Notes under the pieces: generated by a model | What the model saw: only the letters and a program-made list of their open reading frames with translations | What the model was told of the DNA's origin: nothing | The model's database searches: none | From: RH-AL1 sp964244495 | GTDB taxonomy: Bacteria; Pseudomonadota; Alphaproteobacteria; Rhizobiales; Beijerinckiaceae | Direction of reading: 5' to 3' | NCBI GenBank assembly: GCA_964244495.1 | Contig: CAXTIU010000007.1 | Location: forward strand, 1 to 64,000 | DNA: 64,000 bases | In this document: piece by piece, positions 26,505 to 34,964 of the stretch | How positions within the stretch are numbered: position 1 is the stretch's first letter | Layout of the letters: each line of letters starts with the position of its first letter | Made by a program: the position numbers and the translations under genes

Positions 26505-27830
26505 ATGTCCATGATGACCCCTGCCGAGCGACGCAAGAAGATCGGGGCGGTGCTCCGCGTGGCGAGCGGCAACTTCCTCGAACAATACGATTTCTTCATC
26601 TACGGTTATTACGCCTCCTACATAGCGAAGGTCTTCTTTCCCCTCGACGACGTCTTCGCTTCGTTGATGCTTTCCTTCGCGACCTTCGGGGTCGGCTTCC
26701 TGATGCGTCCGCTCGGCGCCATCTTCCTCGGCGCCTTCATCGACCGCGCCGGACGCCGGACCGGGCTCATGGTGACGCTGGGGCTGATGGCGGTCGGCAC
26801 CCTCAGCATCGCGGTGACGCCGGGCTACGCCAGCATCGGCGTCGCCGCGCCGCTCATCGTCGTGGCCGGACGCCTGCTGCAGGGCTTCTCGGCGGGTGCC
26901 GAACTCGGCGGCGTCTCCGTCTACCTCGCCGAGATCGCGACGCCGGGTCGCCGCGGGTTCTACACCGCGTGGCAATCGAGTAGCCAGCAGGTCGCCGTCA
27001 TCATCGCCGCGCTCATCGGCGTGGCCCTGTCCAGCACGTTGACCCCCGCTCAGATGGCCGGTTTCGGTTGGCGGCTGCCGCTCCTGATCGGCTGCGCCAT
27101 CATCCCGTTGATCCTGTGGCTGCGCGGCTCGCTGGAGGAAACCGAGACCTTCAAGCAGATGGAACACAAGGCGCACACGGTGCGCGAGGTCCTCGCCATG
27201 CTCGCCGGCCATTGGCGCATCGTGCTGGTCGGCATGGGTTTGTCCGTCCTGACGACGACGACCTTCTACCTCATCACCGCCTACACGCCGACCTACGGGC
27301 GCGAGGCCCTGCACCTCGGCAACATCGGCGTGTTGATGGTGACCCTCTGCGTCGGCCTCGGCAACTTCATCTGGCTTCCGGTGGGCGGGGCGATCTCCGA
27401 TCGGGTCGGGCGCTATCCCCTCCTGCTGCTCGTCCCCGTCTGCACGCTGCTGACCGCCTACCCCGCCCTGCTCTGGCTGGTGGATGCCCCCAGCTTCCCC
27501 AAGCTCCTGGCGGTGGAGCTGTTGTTCTCCGCTTATTTCGGGCTCTACAACGGCGCCATGATCCCGTTGTTGACGGAGATCATGCCGCTGCGCATCCGCA
27601 CTTCCGGTTTCTCGCTCGCGTTCAGCCTGGCGACGGCGGTGTTCGGCGGGTTCACGCCCTTCATGTCGACCGCCCTCATCAAGGCGACGGGCGATCGCGC
27701 GTCGCCCGCCCTGTGGCTGTCGTTCGCGGCGCTCGTGAGCCTGGCGGCGGTCTTCGTGTCCCGCCGGTCGGCGCGACGGATGCCGCGCGTCGTCGGCGCG
27801 CCGGTGGGCGAAGGTGTCCCGACCACCTGA
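26505..27830 (+). CDS. MFS transporter, metabolite:H+ symporter (MHS) type
   Basis: Twelve-helix symporter of 441 aa in the inner membrane. MHS family marks include LEQYDFFIYGYYASYIAKVF in helix 1, RPLGAIFLGAFIDRAGRR between helices 2 and 3, and LLQGFSAGAELGG in helix 4. Relatives carry citrate, tricarballylate, alpha-ketoglutarate or shikimate with protons. The start is ATG with CCGGAGGAAGCG immediately upstream. The gene stands alone; about 390 bases of repeat-containing DNA follow it. The substrate is not resolved. Confidence 0.9.
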   Translation: MSMMTPAERRKKIGAVLRVASGNFLEQYDFFIYGYYASYIAKVFFPLDDVFASLMLSFATFGVGFLMRPLGAIFLGAFIDRAGRRTGLMVTLGLMAVGTLSIAVTPGYASIGVAAPLIVVAGRLLQGFSAGAELGGVSVYLAEIATPGRRGFYTAWQSSSQQVAVIIAALIGVALSSTLTPAQMAGFGWRLPLLIGCAIIPLILWLRGSLEETETFKQMEHKAHTVREVLAMLAGHWRIVLVGMGLSVLTTTTFYLITAYTPTYGREALHLGNIGVLMVTLCVGLGNFIWLPVGGAISDRVGRYPLLLLVPVCTLLTAYPALLWLVDAPSFPKLLAVELLFSAYFGLYNGAMIPLLTEIMPLRIRTSGFSLAFSLATAVFGGFTPFMSTALIKATGDRASPALWLSFAALVSLAAVFVSRRSARRMPRVVGAPVGEGVPTT

Positions 27831-28223
27831 AGCGAACGGTCCACGGCACGCCTCATGGACGCGGACCGGTATCGTCATGGTGGGGCCGACCTCGCCCCGG
27901 GGCTTGCGGTCGAGAAGGGCTTGGCTTAAGGTATTTCTACCTAGGTGGCTCCAACCGACGTGACCGCGATCCTCCGAAAGCCTGACGCATGACGCAGCTG
28001 ACGCGAGAATGTGTGCGTCGCGAAGATTCGCGGCCGTCCGGCGCGTCGGTCGGACCGCGCCCCCGGAGCATCAGCCCGAACGCGCGGCGCCTTCTCGGAG
28101 AAGAGCGGGCGCGATGAGGGCGGTCGCAGCATCCGACCGCGTCCACGACGCGACGCGGTCTCCTAGCACGCCTTTTGCCGGGCGGCGTCGCGCCCGCGAT
28201 GGCACGGCGCGGAAGGCGACACG
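27831..28223. other. Repeat-bearing intergenic region
   Basis: This region lies between the MHS transporter and the 2-hydroxyacid dehydrogenase, both on plus. It holds copy A of the TGACGC repeat (27981-28020). About 110 bases further on is a perfect 9-bp hairpin (GACCGCGTC at 28133-28141, complement at 28150-28158). The dehydrogenase Shine-Dalgarno (GGAAGGCGACACG) is at the right end. Confidence 0.6.
27981..28020 (+). repeat. TGACGC dispersed repeat, copy A
   Basis: The copy begins CCTGACGCATGACGC, has a two-base variable step, then TGACGCGAGAATGTG and TGCGTCG. The same 40-bp unit recurs almost unchanged at 59885-59925 (minus) and more loosely at 48539-48574 (plus). Each copy is intergenic and has a GC-rich GGACCGCG-type hairpin in the same gap. 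Confidence 0.8.
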
Positions 28224-29162
28224 ATGAAACCGGACCTCCTGCTCGCCCTCGACTGGCCACGGCACGACCGCGCCCGGCTCGAGGACGCCCATACCGTCCA
28301 CGTCGCGACGAGCGAGGCGGCGCGGGCCGCCGTGGCGCGGCGCCATGGCGAGGCGATCCGCGCCATCGTGACGAACGGCGTGACGCCGATCTCGGCCGAG
28401 CTGATCGCGGCCCTCCCGCGCCTGGAGATCATCTGCGCGCAGGGCGTCGGCTACGAGGGCGTGGACATGGCCGCCGCCCGCGCGCGGGGCATCGAGGTGA
28501 CGCACGGCCCGGGCACCAACGCCGACTGCGTCGCCGACCACGCGATGGCGCTGCTGCTGGCGCTGCTGCGCGACGTGGCCGGCAACACCGCCGTGATCCG
28601 GGCCGGCGGCTGGCGCGAGCGCAACGCGATGCGTCCGGCCGCCGGCGGCCGCCGGCTCGGTCTCCTGGGCTTCGGCCAGATCGCGACGCGGATCGCGCGC
28701 CGCGCCGGCGCCTTCGACATGGCGGTCGCCTATTGCGCCCGTCGACGCCGCGAGGACAGCGACTTGCCGTTCATGCCCGACGTGAGGGCGCTGGCGCGAT
28801 GGGCCGACATCCTGGTGGTCGTCGTGCCCGGCGGCGCGGAGACCCGGCACATGGTCGATGCCGAGGTCCTGGCCTGCCTCGGGCCGGACGGCTTCCTGGT
28901 GAACGTCGGCCGGGGCAGCGTCGTCGACACGGCTGCCCTGGTGGCCGCGCTCCAGGACGGGCGCTTGGCCGGCGCGGCGCTCGACGTGTTTGAGGAGGAA
29001 CCCGCCGTGCCGCAAGCGCTCCGCGACCATCCCGACGTCCTGCTGACGCCGCACATGGCCGGGCGCTCGCCGGACGCCATCCAGGCGACCATCACCCTGC
29101 TGCTCGACAACCTCCGCGCCCATTTCGCCGGGCGCCCGGTGCCGACCCCGGCGCTAGGCTGA
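28224..29162 (+). CDS. D-isomer-specific 2-hydroxyacid dehydrogenase
   Basis: NAD(P)-dependent oxidoreductase of 312 aa. It reduces a 2-keto acid to the D-2-hydroxy acid, or the reverse. The dinucleotide motif is GLLGFGQIATRIARRA near residue 146. The catalytic Arg is in NVGRGSVVD, the Glu in DVFEEEP and the His in TPHMAG. VGYEGVDM and the short catalytic domain fit the glyoxylate/hydroxypyruvate reductase branch (GhrB or HprA-like). It converges on the denD-otn operon, from which it is separated by only 24 bases, so a role with four-carbon or three-carbon sugar acids is plausible. Confidence 0.88.
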   Translation: MKPDLLLALDWPRHDRARLEDAHTVHVATSEAARAAVARRHGEAIRAIVTNGVTPISAELIAALPRLEIICAQGVGYEGVDMAAARARGIEVTHGPGTNADCVADHAMALLLALLRDVAGNTAVIRAGGWRERNAMRPAAGGRRLGLLGFGQIATRIARRAGAFDMAVAYCARRRREDSDLPFMPDVRALARWADILVVVVPGGAETRHMVDAEVLACLGPDGFLVNVGRGSVVDTAALVAALQDGRLAGAALDVFEEEPAVPQALRDHPDVLLTPHMAGRSPDAIQATITLLLDNLRAHFAGRPVPTPALG

Positions 29163-29186
29163 GCCTCACGCGCCGCCGCCGGCGCA

Positions 29187-29981
29187 TCAGGGCGTCGCGG
29201 CGGCGCGCCCGCGCCAGGGTCGCATCCAGCCGAGCCCGGCGCTGGTGCCCGCCTTCGGCCGGTACTCGCAGCCGACCCAGCCCGGGTACGCCAGCTCGTC
29301 CAGCAGGGCGAACAGGTAGGGGTAGTTCACCTCGCCCTCGTCCGGCTCGTGGCGGTCCGGCACGCCGGCGACCTGCACGTGGCCCACCACGCCGATCAGC
29401 GCGCGCAGCCTCGCGGCGAGATCGCCTTGCATGATCTGGGCGTGGTAGAGATCGAACTGCAGCTTCACCCCGCCCCCGACCTCGCGGCACACGGCGGCGC
29501 CCTCCTCCTGGCGGCTGATGAAGTACCCCGGCATGTCGCGCGTGTTGATCGGCTCGACCACCACCGTGATCCCGTGCGCCGCCGCCTGCCGCGCGGCGTG
29601 GGCCAGGTTCGCGACGAAGGTGGCGCGCAGCCGCGCCGGATCCTCCCCCGGCACGCTGACACCGGCCATCACGTGCAGGCGGGTGTTGCCGAGCACGCTC
29701 GCGTAGGACAGCGCGAGGTCGATGCCACGGCGGAACTCCTCCTCGCGGCCGGGGATCGCCGCCATGCCGCGCTCGCCGGCCGCCCAGTCGCCGGGCGGCG
29801 CGTTGAAGAGGGCGAGCGTGAGGTCATGGTCGCGCAGCCGGCTGCGGATCTCCGCCGCCGGCGCCTCGTAGGGGAAGAGGATCTCCACACCCTTGAAGCC
29901 GTCGGCGGCGGCGGCGGCGAACCGGTCGAGGAAGGCGTACTCGCCATATTGCATGGTCAGGTTGGCGGCGAAGGCCGGCAT
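29187..29981 (-). CDS. otnI: 2-oxo-tetronate isomerase (hydroxypyruvate isomerase family)
   Basis: TIM-barrel isomerase of 264 aa, Hyi/OtnI family, cytosolic. In the pathway described for D-erythronate and threonate, OtnI isomerises 2-oxo-tetronate to 3-oxo-tetronate. Conserved segments: ANLTMQYGEYAFLDRFAAAA at the start, VEILFPYEA, FNAPPGDWAAGERGMAA, VVVEPINTRDMPGYF with the metal-binding Glu, QFDLYHAQIMQGDL, GHVQVAGVPDRHEPDEGE and CEYRPKAGT with the second Glu. It is the last gene of a four-gene minus-strand operon after denD, otnK and otnC. Pathway context makes OtnI more likely than hydroxypyruvate isomerase proper. A Shine-Dalgarno AAAGGGGAC precedes the ATG. Confidence 0.88.
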   Translation of the reverse strand: MPAFAANLTMQYGEYAFLDRFAAAAADGFKGVEILFPYEAPAAEIRSRLRDHDLTLALFNAPPGDWAAGERGMAAIPGREEEFRRGIDLALSYASVLGNTRLHVMAGVSVPGEDPARLRATFVANLAHAARQAAAHGITVVVEPINTRDMPGYFISRQEEGAAVCREVGGGVKLQFDLYHAQIMQGDLAARLRALIGVVGHVQVAGVPDRHEPDEGEVNYPYLFALLDELAYPGWVGCEYRPKAGTSAGLGWMRPWRGRAAATP

Positions 29982-29999
29982 GGCGTCCCCTTTCCCCAG

Positions 30000-30638
30000 C
30001 TACCAGCGGGCACCGAAGGTGGCGCGCAGCTCGGCGATGGCGGCCTTGTCCAGCGGCTGCGGCTTGGGCGACTGGCCGAGCCACAGCTTCGCCGTCTCCT
30101 CCAGTTCCTCCAGCGCGTAGGAGGCTTGCGAGGGCGTCGCGCCCCACACGACCGGCCCCAACCGCTCCAGCAGCACGGCGCGCACCTGCCCCGCCACGGC
30201 GCGCACCCGCTCCGCCACGGCCGGGTCGCCGGGGCGGCGGTAGCGGATGAGCGGCACGTGGCCGACCTTCATGACCTGGTAGGGGGTGAGGGGCGGCAGC
30301 ACGTCGTCGTCCCGCCACACGCCGGCCAGCGTGAGCGCGACGAGGTTGGTGGAGTGCGTGTGGACCACCGCCCGCATGGCCGGATCGGTGTCGTAGACCG
30401 CGCGGTGCAGCAGCAGCGTCTTGGACGGCCTGTCGCCCGACACCCACGCGCCGTCCGGGCCGACCTTGGCGATGGCGGCCGGGTCGAGCACGCCGAGGCA
30501 GGCGTCGGTGGGCGTGATCAGCCAGCCATCGCCGAGCCGGGCGCTGATGTTGCCGGCCGTGCCCACGGTGTAGCCGCGCGCGTAGAGGCTGGTGCCGACC
30601 CGGCAGATTTCCTCGCGCAGGAGCGCTTCGTCAGACAT
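30000..30638 (-). CDS. otnC: 3-oxo-tetronate 4-phosphate decarboxylase (class II aldolase family)
   Basis: Metal-dependent decarboxylase of 212 aa with the class II aldolase/adducin fold. It should convert 3-oxo-tetronate 4-phosphate to dihydroxyacetone phosphate and CO2. Features: TAGNISARLGDGWLITPTDA near residue 26, KTLLLHRAVYDTDPAMRAVVH followed by HTHS (two metal-binding His), and the tail segment PSQASYALEELEETAKLWL. The ATG overlaps the end of the otnK gene by 8 bases, so translation is coupled. Its place between the kinase and the isomerase is the standard gene order for this pathway. Confidence 0.9.
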   Translation of the reverse strand: MSDEALLREEICRVGTSLYARGYTVGTAGNISARLGDGWLITPTDACLGVLDPAAIAKVGPDGAWVSGDRPSKTLLLHRAVYDTDPAMRAVVHTHSTNLVALTLAGVWRDDDVLPPLTPYQVMKVGHVPLIRYRRPGDPAVAERVRAVAGQVRAVLLERLGPVVWGATPSQASYALEELEETAKLWLGQSPKPQPLDKAAIAELRATFGARW

Positions 30639-31920
30639 CGGGCGGCACCTCCAGCTGTCGCAGCGCCCTGATGAAGAAATCCTCGCCGCCGAAATTGCCG
30701 GACTTCAGGGCAAGCGCCATCGGCTCCTCCCCGATCGTCACCGTCCAGGGCACGCCGGGATCGATCTGCCGGCCAATGCGGAGCGCCGAGACGCCCAGCG
30801 CCTGCACCACGGCGCCGGACGTTTCGCCGCCCGCCACCACCAGACGGCGCACGCCGGCCGCGTGCAACCCGCGCGCCGCTTCCGCCATGGCGCGCTCGAC
30901 GAGTTCGCCGGCCTCGTTGGTGCCGAGCGCCGTCTGCGCCTCGCGCACCGCGTCTGGCGCGGCGGTCGCGTAGATGAGCACGGGTCCCTCCGCCAGCCTC
31001 TCCCGCGCGAAGGCCAGCGCGTCGGCAACGACCGGCTCGCCGGCGGCGAGGCGCAGCGGATCGATGCGGAACGCGGCGTGGGAGGCGCACCAGCGGGCGA
31101 CCTGGGCGTTGGTGGCCTGCGAGCAACTGCCGGCGAGTACGGCGGAGCGGCCGCCCACCGCCGGCAGCGCCGCCGCGTCAGCCGCCCTCGCGAGACGACC
31201 GGCCTCGCGCAGCGCGCCGGCGATGCCGAGGCCGAGGCCGGAGCCTCCGGTCAGCAGCTTGAGGTCGAGGGTGGCGCGTCCCAGCGCCAGGAGGTCGTCG
31301 TCGGAGATCGCGTCCGCGATCGCCAGCCGCACGCCGGTGGCCGCGAGGTCGCCGAGGGCCACCCGCGCGGCCTCGGCCCCGCGCGCGATCGTGTCGTAGC
31401 GCAGCAGACCGACGGTGCCGGAACTCTGCCGCTGGAGAACGCGCACCAGGTCGGGATCGCGCATCGGCGTCAGCGGATGGTCGCGCATGCCGGACTCGCT
31501 GAGCAGCCGGTCGCCCACGAAGAGGTGGCCGCGGAAGACGGTGCGCGCCGCTTCCGGAAACGCCGGGCACGCGAGGGTGAAGTCGCAGACCAAGTCCGCC
31601 ATCAGCGCCTCGGCGACGGGGCCGATGTTGCCGGCGTCGGTGGAGTCGAAGGTGGAGCAATACTTGAAGTAGAAGCGCTCGCAGCCCTGCCCCCGCAGCC
31701 AGCGTAGCGCGCCGAGCGACTGCTCCACCGCGCTCGCGGGAGCAATCGTGCGCGACTTCAGCGCCACCACGATGGCGTCCACCGCCTCGGGTAGGTCGCC
31801 AGCCGGCACGCCAATCGTCTGCACCGTGCGCATGCCGCCCCGCGTCAGCATGTTGGCGAGGTCGGTCGCTCCGGTGAAATCGTCGGCGATGCAGCCGAGC
31901 AAGGGCGCGCCCCGCGTCAT
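30631..31920 (-). CDS. otnK: 3-oxo-tetronate kinase (four-carbon acid sugar kinase, DUF1537)
   Basis: Kinase of 429 aa that phosphorylates 3-oxo-tetronate at C4 with ATP. The N-terminal substrate domain starts with LGCIADDFTGATDLANML and has YFKYCSTFDSTDAGNIGP; the C-terminal nucleotide-binding domain has VLAGSCSQATNAQVA and VVAGGETSGAVVQALG. Length and motifs match the family closely. The ATG at 31920 overlaps the denD stop by 4 bases (ATGA); longer in-frame readings run antisense into denD and were ignored. It sits between denD and otnC in the operon. Confidence 0.92.
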   Translation of the reverse strand: MTRGAPLLGCIADDFTGATDLANMLTRGGMRTVQTIGVPAGDLPEAVDAIVVALKSRTIAPASAVEQSLGALRWLRGQGCERFYFKYCSTFDSTDAGNIGPVAEALMADLVCDFTLACPAFPEAARTVFRGHLFVGDRLLSESGMRDHPLTPMRDPDLVRVLQRQSSGTVGLLRYDTIARGAEAARVALGDLAATGVRLAIADAISDDDLLALGRATLDLKLLTGGSGLGLGIAGALREAGRLARAADAAALPAVGGRSAVLAGSCSQATNAQVARWCASHAAFRIDPLRLAAGEPVVADALAFARERLAEGPVLIYATAAPDAVREAQTALGTNEAGELVERAMAEAARGLHAAGVRRLVVAGGETSGAVVQALGVSALRIGRQIDPGVPWTVTIGEEPMALALKSGNFGGEDFFIRALRQLEVPPDV

Positions 31921-32909
31921 GATCGTGCACCCTGCCGCATGTCCCGCACGAAGGCGCGGATCACGCCGTCGAAGTCCTCGTCGGCGGCGAAGCCGAGGCG
32001 TCGGGCATGATCGGCGCTGAAGTTGCCGGGCCAGGAGTTCACGATCCGCTCGACCGCCGGGTCGCGCGCCACGTGCACGCGGTCCGCGACGGCGTCGCCG
32101 CAGACGCGGCGCAGGGCGTCGAGCATGGCCGCCACCGTGATCGACAGGCCGGGCATGTTGATGACCCTGCCCTCGCCGAGCGCGTCGGCCGGCAGCTCGT
32201 GCCCGTGCACCATGTTGCCGATCGCCCGGTCCGGCGACATCAGCCACAGCCTGGTTTCGGGCGCCACCGGACAGGCGGCGTCCAACCCGTTGACCGGCTC
32301 GCGGATGATGCCGCTGGCGAAGCTCGACGCCGCGCGGTTCGGCTTGCCCGGTCGCACCACGATCGTCGGCATGCGCAGGCTGCGGCCGTCGACCCAGCCG
32401 CGGCGGCTGTAGTCGGCGAGCAGGAGGTCGTTGATCGCCTTCTGCGTGCCGTAGGAGCTCGCCGGCTGCCACACCTGGCTATCGGGGACCGTTTCGGGCA
32501 GCGCGCCGCCGAAGACCGCGACCGAGCTGGTCATCAGCAGCTTGGCGCCGCGCCCGACGGCGCGGACCCGCTCCAGCACGGCGCGCGTGGCGTCGACGTT
32601 CACCCGCATGCCGAGGTCGAAGTCCTCCTCCGCCTCCCCCGAGACGACCGCCGCCAAGTGGAACACCGTATCCGTGCCCCTGTCGATCAGCGCCGCCAGG
32701 GTCGCGGGATCGGCGATGTCGCCGGTCATCGGCACGACCCGGTTATCGTCGGGCAACCCGGTCGGCTCGACGAGGTCGAAGGCGGTGATCCGTTCGATGG
32801 AAGCGGGACAACCGGCGTGATCCGCGAGTGTGCCCCGTTCGAGCAGGACCCGGATCAATCGGCGCCCCAGGAAACCGGCGGCGCCGGTGATGGCCACCCG
32901 CATTCCCAT
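31917..32909 (-). CDS. denD: D-erythronate dehydrogenase
   Basis: Extended SDR enzyme of 330 aa that oxidises D-erythronate to 2-oxo-tetronate with NAD. MRVAITGAAGFLGRRLIRVL holds the nucleotide-binding glycine motif. FHLAAVVSGEAEEDFDLG, LMTSSVAVFGG and the catalytic SYGTQKA (Tyr-x3-Lys) are typical, as are RMPTIVVRPGKPNRAASSF and the C-terminal SWPGNFSADHARRLGF. It is the first gene of denD-otnK-otnC-otnI, in the order known from D-erythronate catabolic operons. The ATG follows GGGAGTGA. No dedicated regulator is adjacent; the divergent gene is rfbC. Confidence 0.9.
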   Translation of the reverse strand: MGMRVAITGAAGFLGRRLIRVLLERGTLADHAGCPASIERITAFDLVEPTGLPDDNRVVPMTGDIADPATLAALIDRGTDTVFHLAAVVSGEAEEDFDLGMRVNVDATRAVLERVRAVGRGAKLLMTSSVAVFGGALPETVPDSQVWQPASSYGTQKAINDLLLADYSRRGWVDGRSLRMPTIVVRPGKPNRAASSFASGIIREPVNGLDAACPVAPETRLWLMSPDRAIGNMVHGHELPADALGEGRVINMPGLSITVAAMLDALRRVCGDAVADRVHVARDPAVERIVNSWPGNFSADHARRLGFAADEDFDGVIRAFVRDMRQGARS

Positions 32910-33291
32910 TCACTCCCGCGAGCCGACTTGCTGCCAAGCCGCTGCTGTATGGCGGGCGAAGGGGCGGCGCAATCCCCCCTTTTTGGCGGCGCAGCGAAGC
33001 GTGCCTCGTCCCGTTTGAACCTTGGACGACGCACCAAGATCGACACCGCCCGCGCCACAACCGCGAACCTCGCGGCGTCGCGAACCTGACCGCTCGGGTC
33101 GGTCCGCCCTCCCACCCTCCTCCGGCGATCTTCCTTCTGCCCCGCTTCCACGTCGCGCCGGGCCGTGGAAAGGCGCCGCGGCGCGCGCGTCCGAACGGCC
33201 GTCGTTCAGGCCAGCGCGCACGGCTCGCCTTGCCCGAAGTCGCTCAGTCAGCTATCGCTTCGGCAAAAGGTCGCAACCGAAGGACATCCGC
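32910..33291. other. Divergent intergenic region, denD to rfbC
   Basis: About 380 bases. It carries the denD Shine-Dalgarno and promoter on the minus strand. On the plus strand a frame continuous with rfbC stays open across it but has the composition of random GC-rich reading (Arg, Pro, Ser). No operator or repeat was recognised. Confidence 0.4.
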
Positions 33292-33849
33292 CTGGCCCCC
33301 GCCGTCAAGTCGCTCGCCATCGCCGACGTGCTCCTCGTGACCCCGCGCCGGCTCGCGGACGCGCGCGGCTTCTTCGTCGAGACGTACAACCGGCGCGACT
33401 TCATCGAGGCCGGCATCGCCAACACGTTCGTGCAGGACAACCAGTCGCTGTCGCGCCAGCGCGGCACCATCCGGGGGCTGCACTTCCAGCTGGCGCCGGA
33501 GCCGCAGGCCAAGCTGGTGCGCGTGCTGGCCGGATCGGTCTTCGACGTCGCCGTCGACCTGCGCCAGGGCAGCGCCGGCTACGGCCGATGGTGCGGGGCC
33601 AACCTCACGGCCGACGGCGGCGAGCAGCTGTTCATCCCCGTCGGCTTCGCGCACGCCTTCTGCACGCTGGAACCCGACACGGTGGTCGCCTACAAGGTCG
33701 ACGGCTTCTATAACAGGGGCGCGGAGGGCGGCGTGCGCTGGGACGACCCCGACATCGCGATCCGCTGGCCGGTCGACGAGATCCTCGTGTCGGACAAGGA
33801 CGCCGCGCTCCCTTTCCTGAAGGACGTCGCGTCGTCCCTGGCATTCTAA
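33292..33849 (+). CDS. rfbC: dTDP-4-dehydrorhamnose 3,5-epimerase
   Basis: Cupin-fold epimerase of about 185 aa in the dTDP-L-rhamnose pathway (third step). Recognised by ADVLLVTPRRLADARGFFVE, NQSLSRQRGTIRGLHFQ with the catalytic His, DVAVDLRQGSAGYGRW, FIPVGFAHAFCTLE and the tail ending SDKDAALPFL. The start is a problem: no ATG or GTG exists between the upstream open region and the conserved N-terminus. The only nearby candidate is a CTG at 33292 after AAGGA; a TTG at 33022 would add 90 low-complexity residues. The reported start is therefore tentative. It is the first gene of rfbC-rfbB-rfbD-rfbA. Confidence 0.85.
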   Translation: MAPAVKSLAIADVLLVTPRRLADARGFFVETYNRRDFIEAGIANTFVQDNQSLSRQRGTIRGLHFQLAPEPQAKLVRVLAGSVFDVAVDLRQGSAGYGRWCGANLTADGGEQLFIPVGFAHAFCTLEPDTVVAYKVDGFYNRGAEGGVRWDDPDIAIRWPVDEILVSDKDAALPFLKDVASSLAF

Positions 33850-33884
33850 CGCCCTCGCGCGGTTCGGGAGGGGAAAGGCCCACG

Positions 33885-34964
33885 ATGACGCTCCGTTTCA
33901 TCGTTACCGGCGGCGCCGGCTTCATCGGCTCGGCGGTGGTGCGCCACCTCCTCGCCGACACGCCGCACCACGTCGACGTGATCGACAAGCTGACCTATGC
34001 CGGCAACCTCGACAACCTCGATCCCGTGAAGGACGACCCGCGCCACCGGCTCCACCAAGTCGACATCTGCGACGCCGACGCGGTGCGCCGCGTGGTCGAG
34101 GCGACCATGCCGGACGTGATCATGCATCTCGCCGCCGAGAGCCACGTCGACCGCTCGATCGACGGTCCGGGCGCCTTCGTCCACACCAACGTGGTCGGCA
34201 CCTTCGTGCTGCTGGAGGCGGCGCGCCGGCATTGGATGGGGCTCGCGGGCGAAGCCAAGGCGCGCTTCCGCTTCCATCACGTGTCGACCGACGAGGTGTT
34301 CGGCTCGCTCGGCGCGGATGACTTCTTCCACGAGGACAGCCCCTACCAGCCGAACTCGCCCTACTCCGCCACCAAGGCCGGCTCCGACCACTTGGTGCGC
34401 GCCTGGCACCACACCTACAAGCTGCCGACGGTGGCCTCGAACTGCTCCAACAACTACGGGCCGTACCACTTTCCCGAGAAGCTGATCCCGCTGGTGATCC
34501 TCAACGCGCTGGAGGGCAAGCCCCTGCCGGTCTACGGCGCCGGGGCGAACATCCGCGACTGGCTCTATGTCGAGGATCACGCGCGCGCCCTGGTGACGAT
34601 CGCCGAGCGTGGCGCGATCGGCGACAGCTACAACGTCGGCGGCTGGAACGAGCGCACCAACCTGGAGGTGGTCCGCACCATCTGCGCGCTCGTCGACGAG
34701 ATGGCGCCCGGGAAGACGATTGACGGTCGGGCGATCGGCCCGCGCGAGACCCTCATCACCTTCGTCGCCGACCGGCCCGGCCACGACGCGCGCTACGCCA
34801 TCGACGCGAGCAAGATCAAGCGCGAACTCGGCTGGACGCCGCGGGAAACCTTCGAGACCGGCCTGCGCCGAACCGTGCGCTGGTACCTCGACAACCCCGG
34901 CTGGTGGCAGCGCATCCGCTCGGGCGTGTACCGGGGCGAGCGGCTCGGGCAGACGGTCGCGTGA
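33885..34964 (+). CDS. rfbB: dTDP-glucose 4,6-dehydratase
   Basis: Extended SDR dehydratase of 359 aa that converts dTDP-glucose to dTDP-4-keto-6-deoxyglucose. FIVTGGAGFIGSAVVRHLL is the NAD-binding motif. LTYAGNLDNL, HLAAESHVDRSIDGP and the catalytic triad region VSTDEVFGSLG and SPYSATKAGSDHLVRAWHHT are diagnostic, as is NCSNNYGPYHFPEKLIPL. The ATG follows GGGAGGGGAAAGG. It lies 35 bases after rfbC, and its stop overlaps the rfbD GTG by 4 bases (GTGA). Confidence 0.95.
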   Translation: MTLRFIVTGGAGFIGSAVVRHLLADTPHHVDVIDKLTYAGNLDNLDPVKDDPRHRLHQVDICDADAVRRVVEATMPDVIMHLAAESHVDRSIDGPGAFVHTNVVGTFVLLEAARRHWMGLAGEAKARFRFHHVSTDEVFGSLGADDFFHEDSPYQPNSPYSATKAGSDHLVRAWHHTYKLPTVASNCSNNYGPYHFPEKLIPLVILNALEGKPLPVYGAGANIRDWLYVEDHARALVTIAERGAIGDSYNVGGWNERTNLEVVRTICALVDEMAPGKTIDGRAIGPRETLITFVADRPGHDARYAIDASKIKRELGWTPRETFETGLRRTVRWYLDNPGWWQRIRSGVYRGERLGQTVA

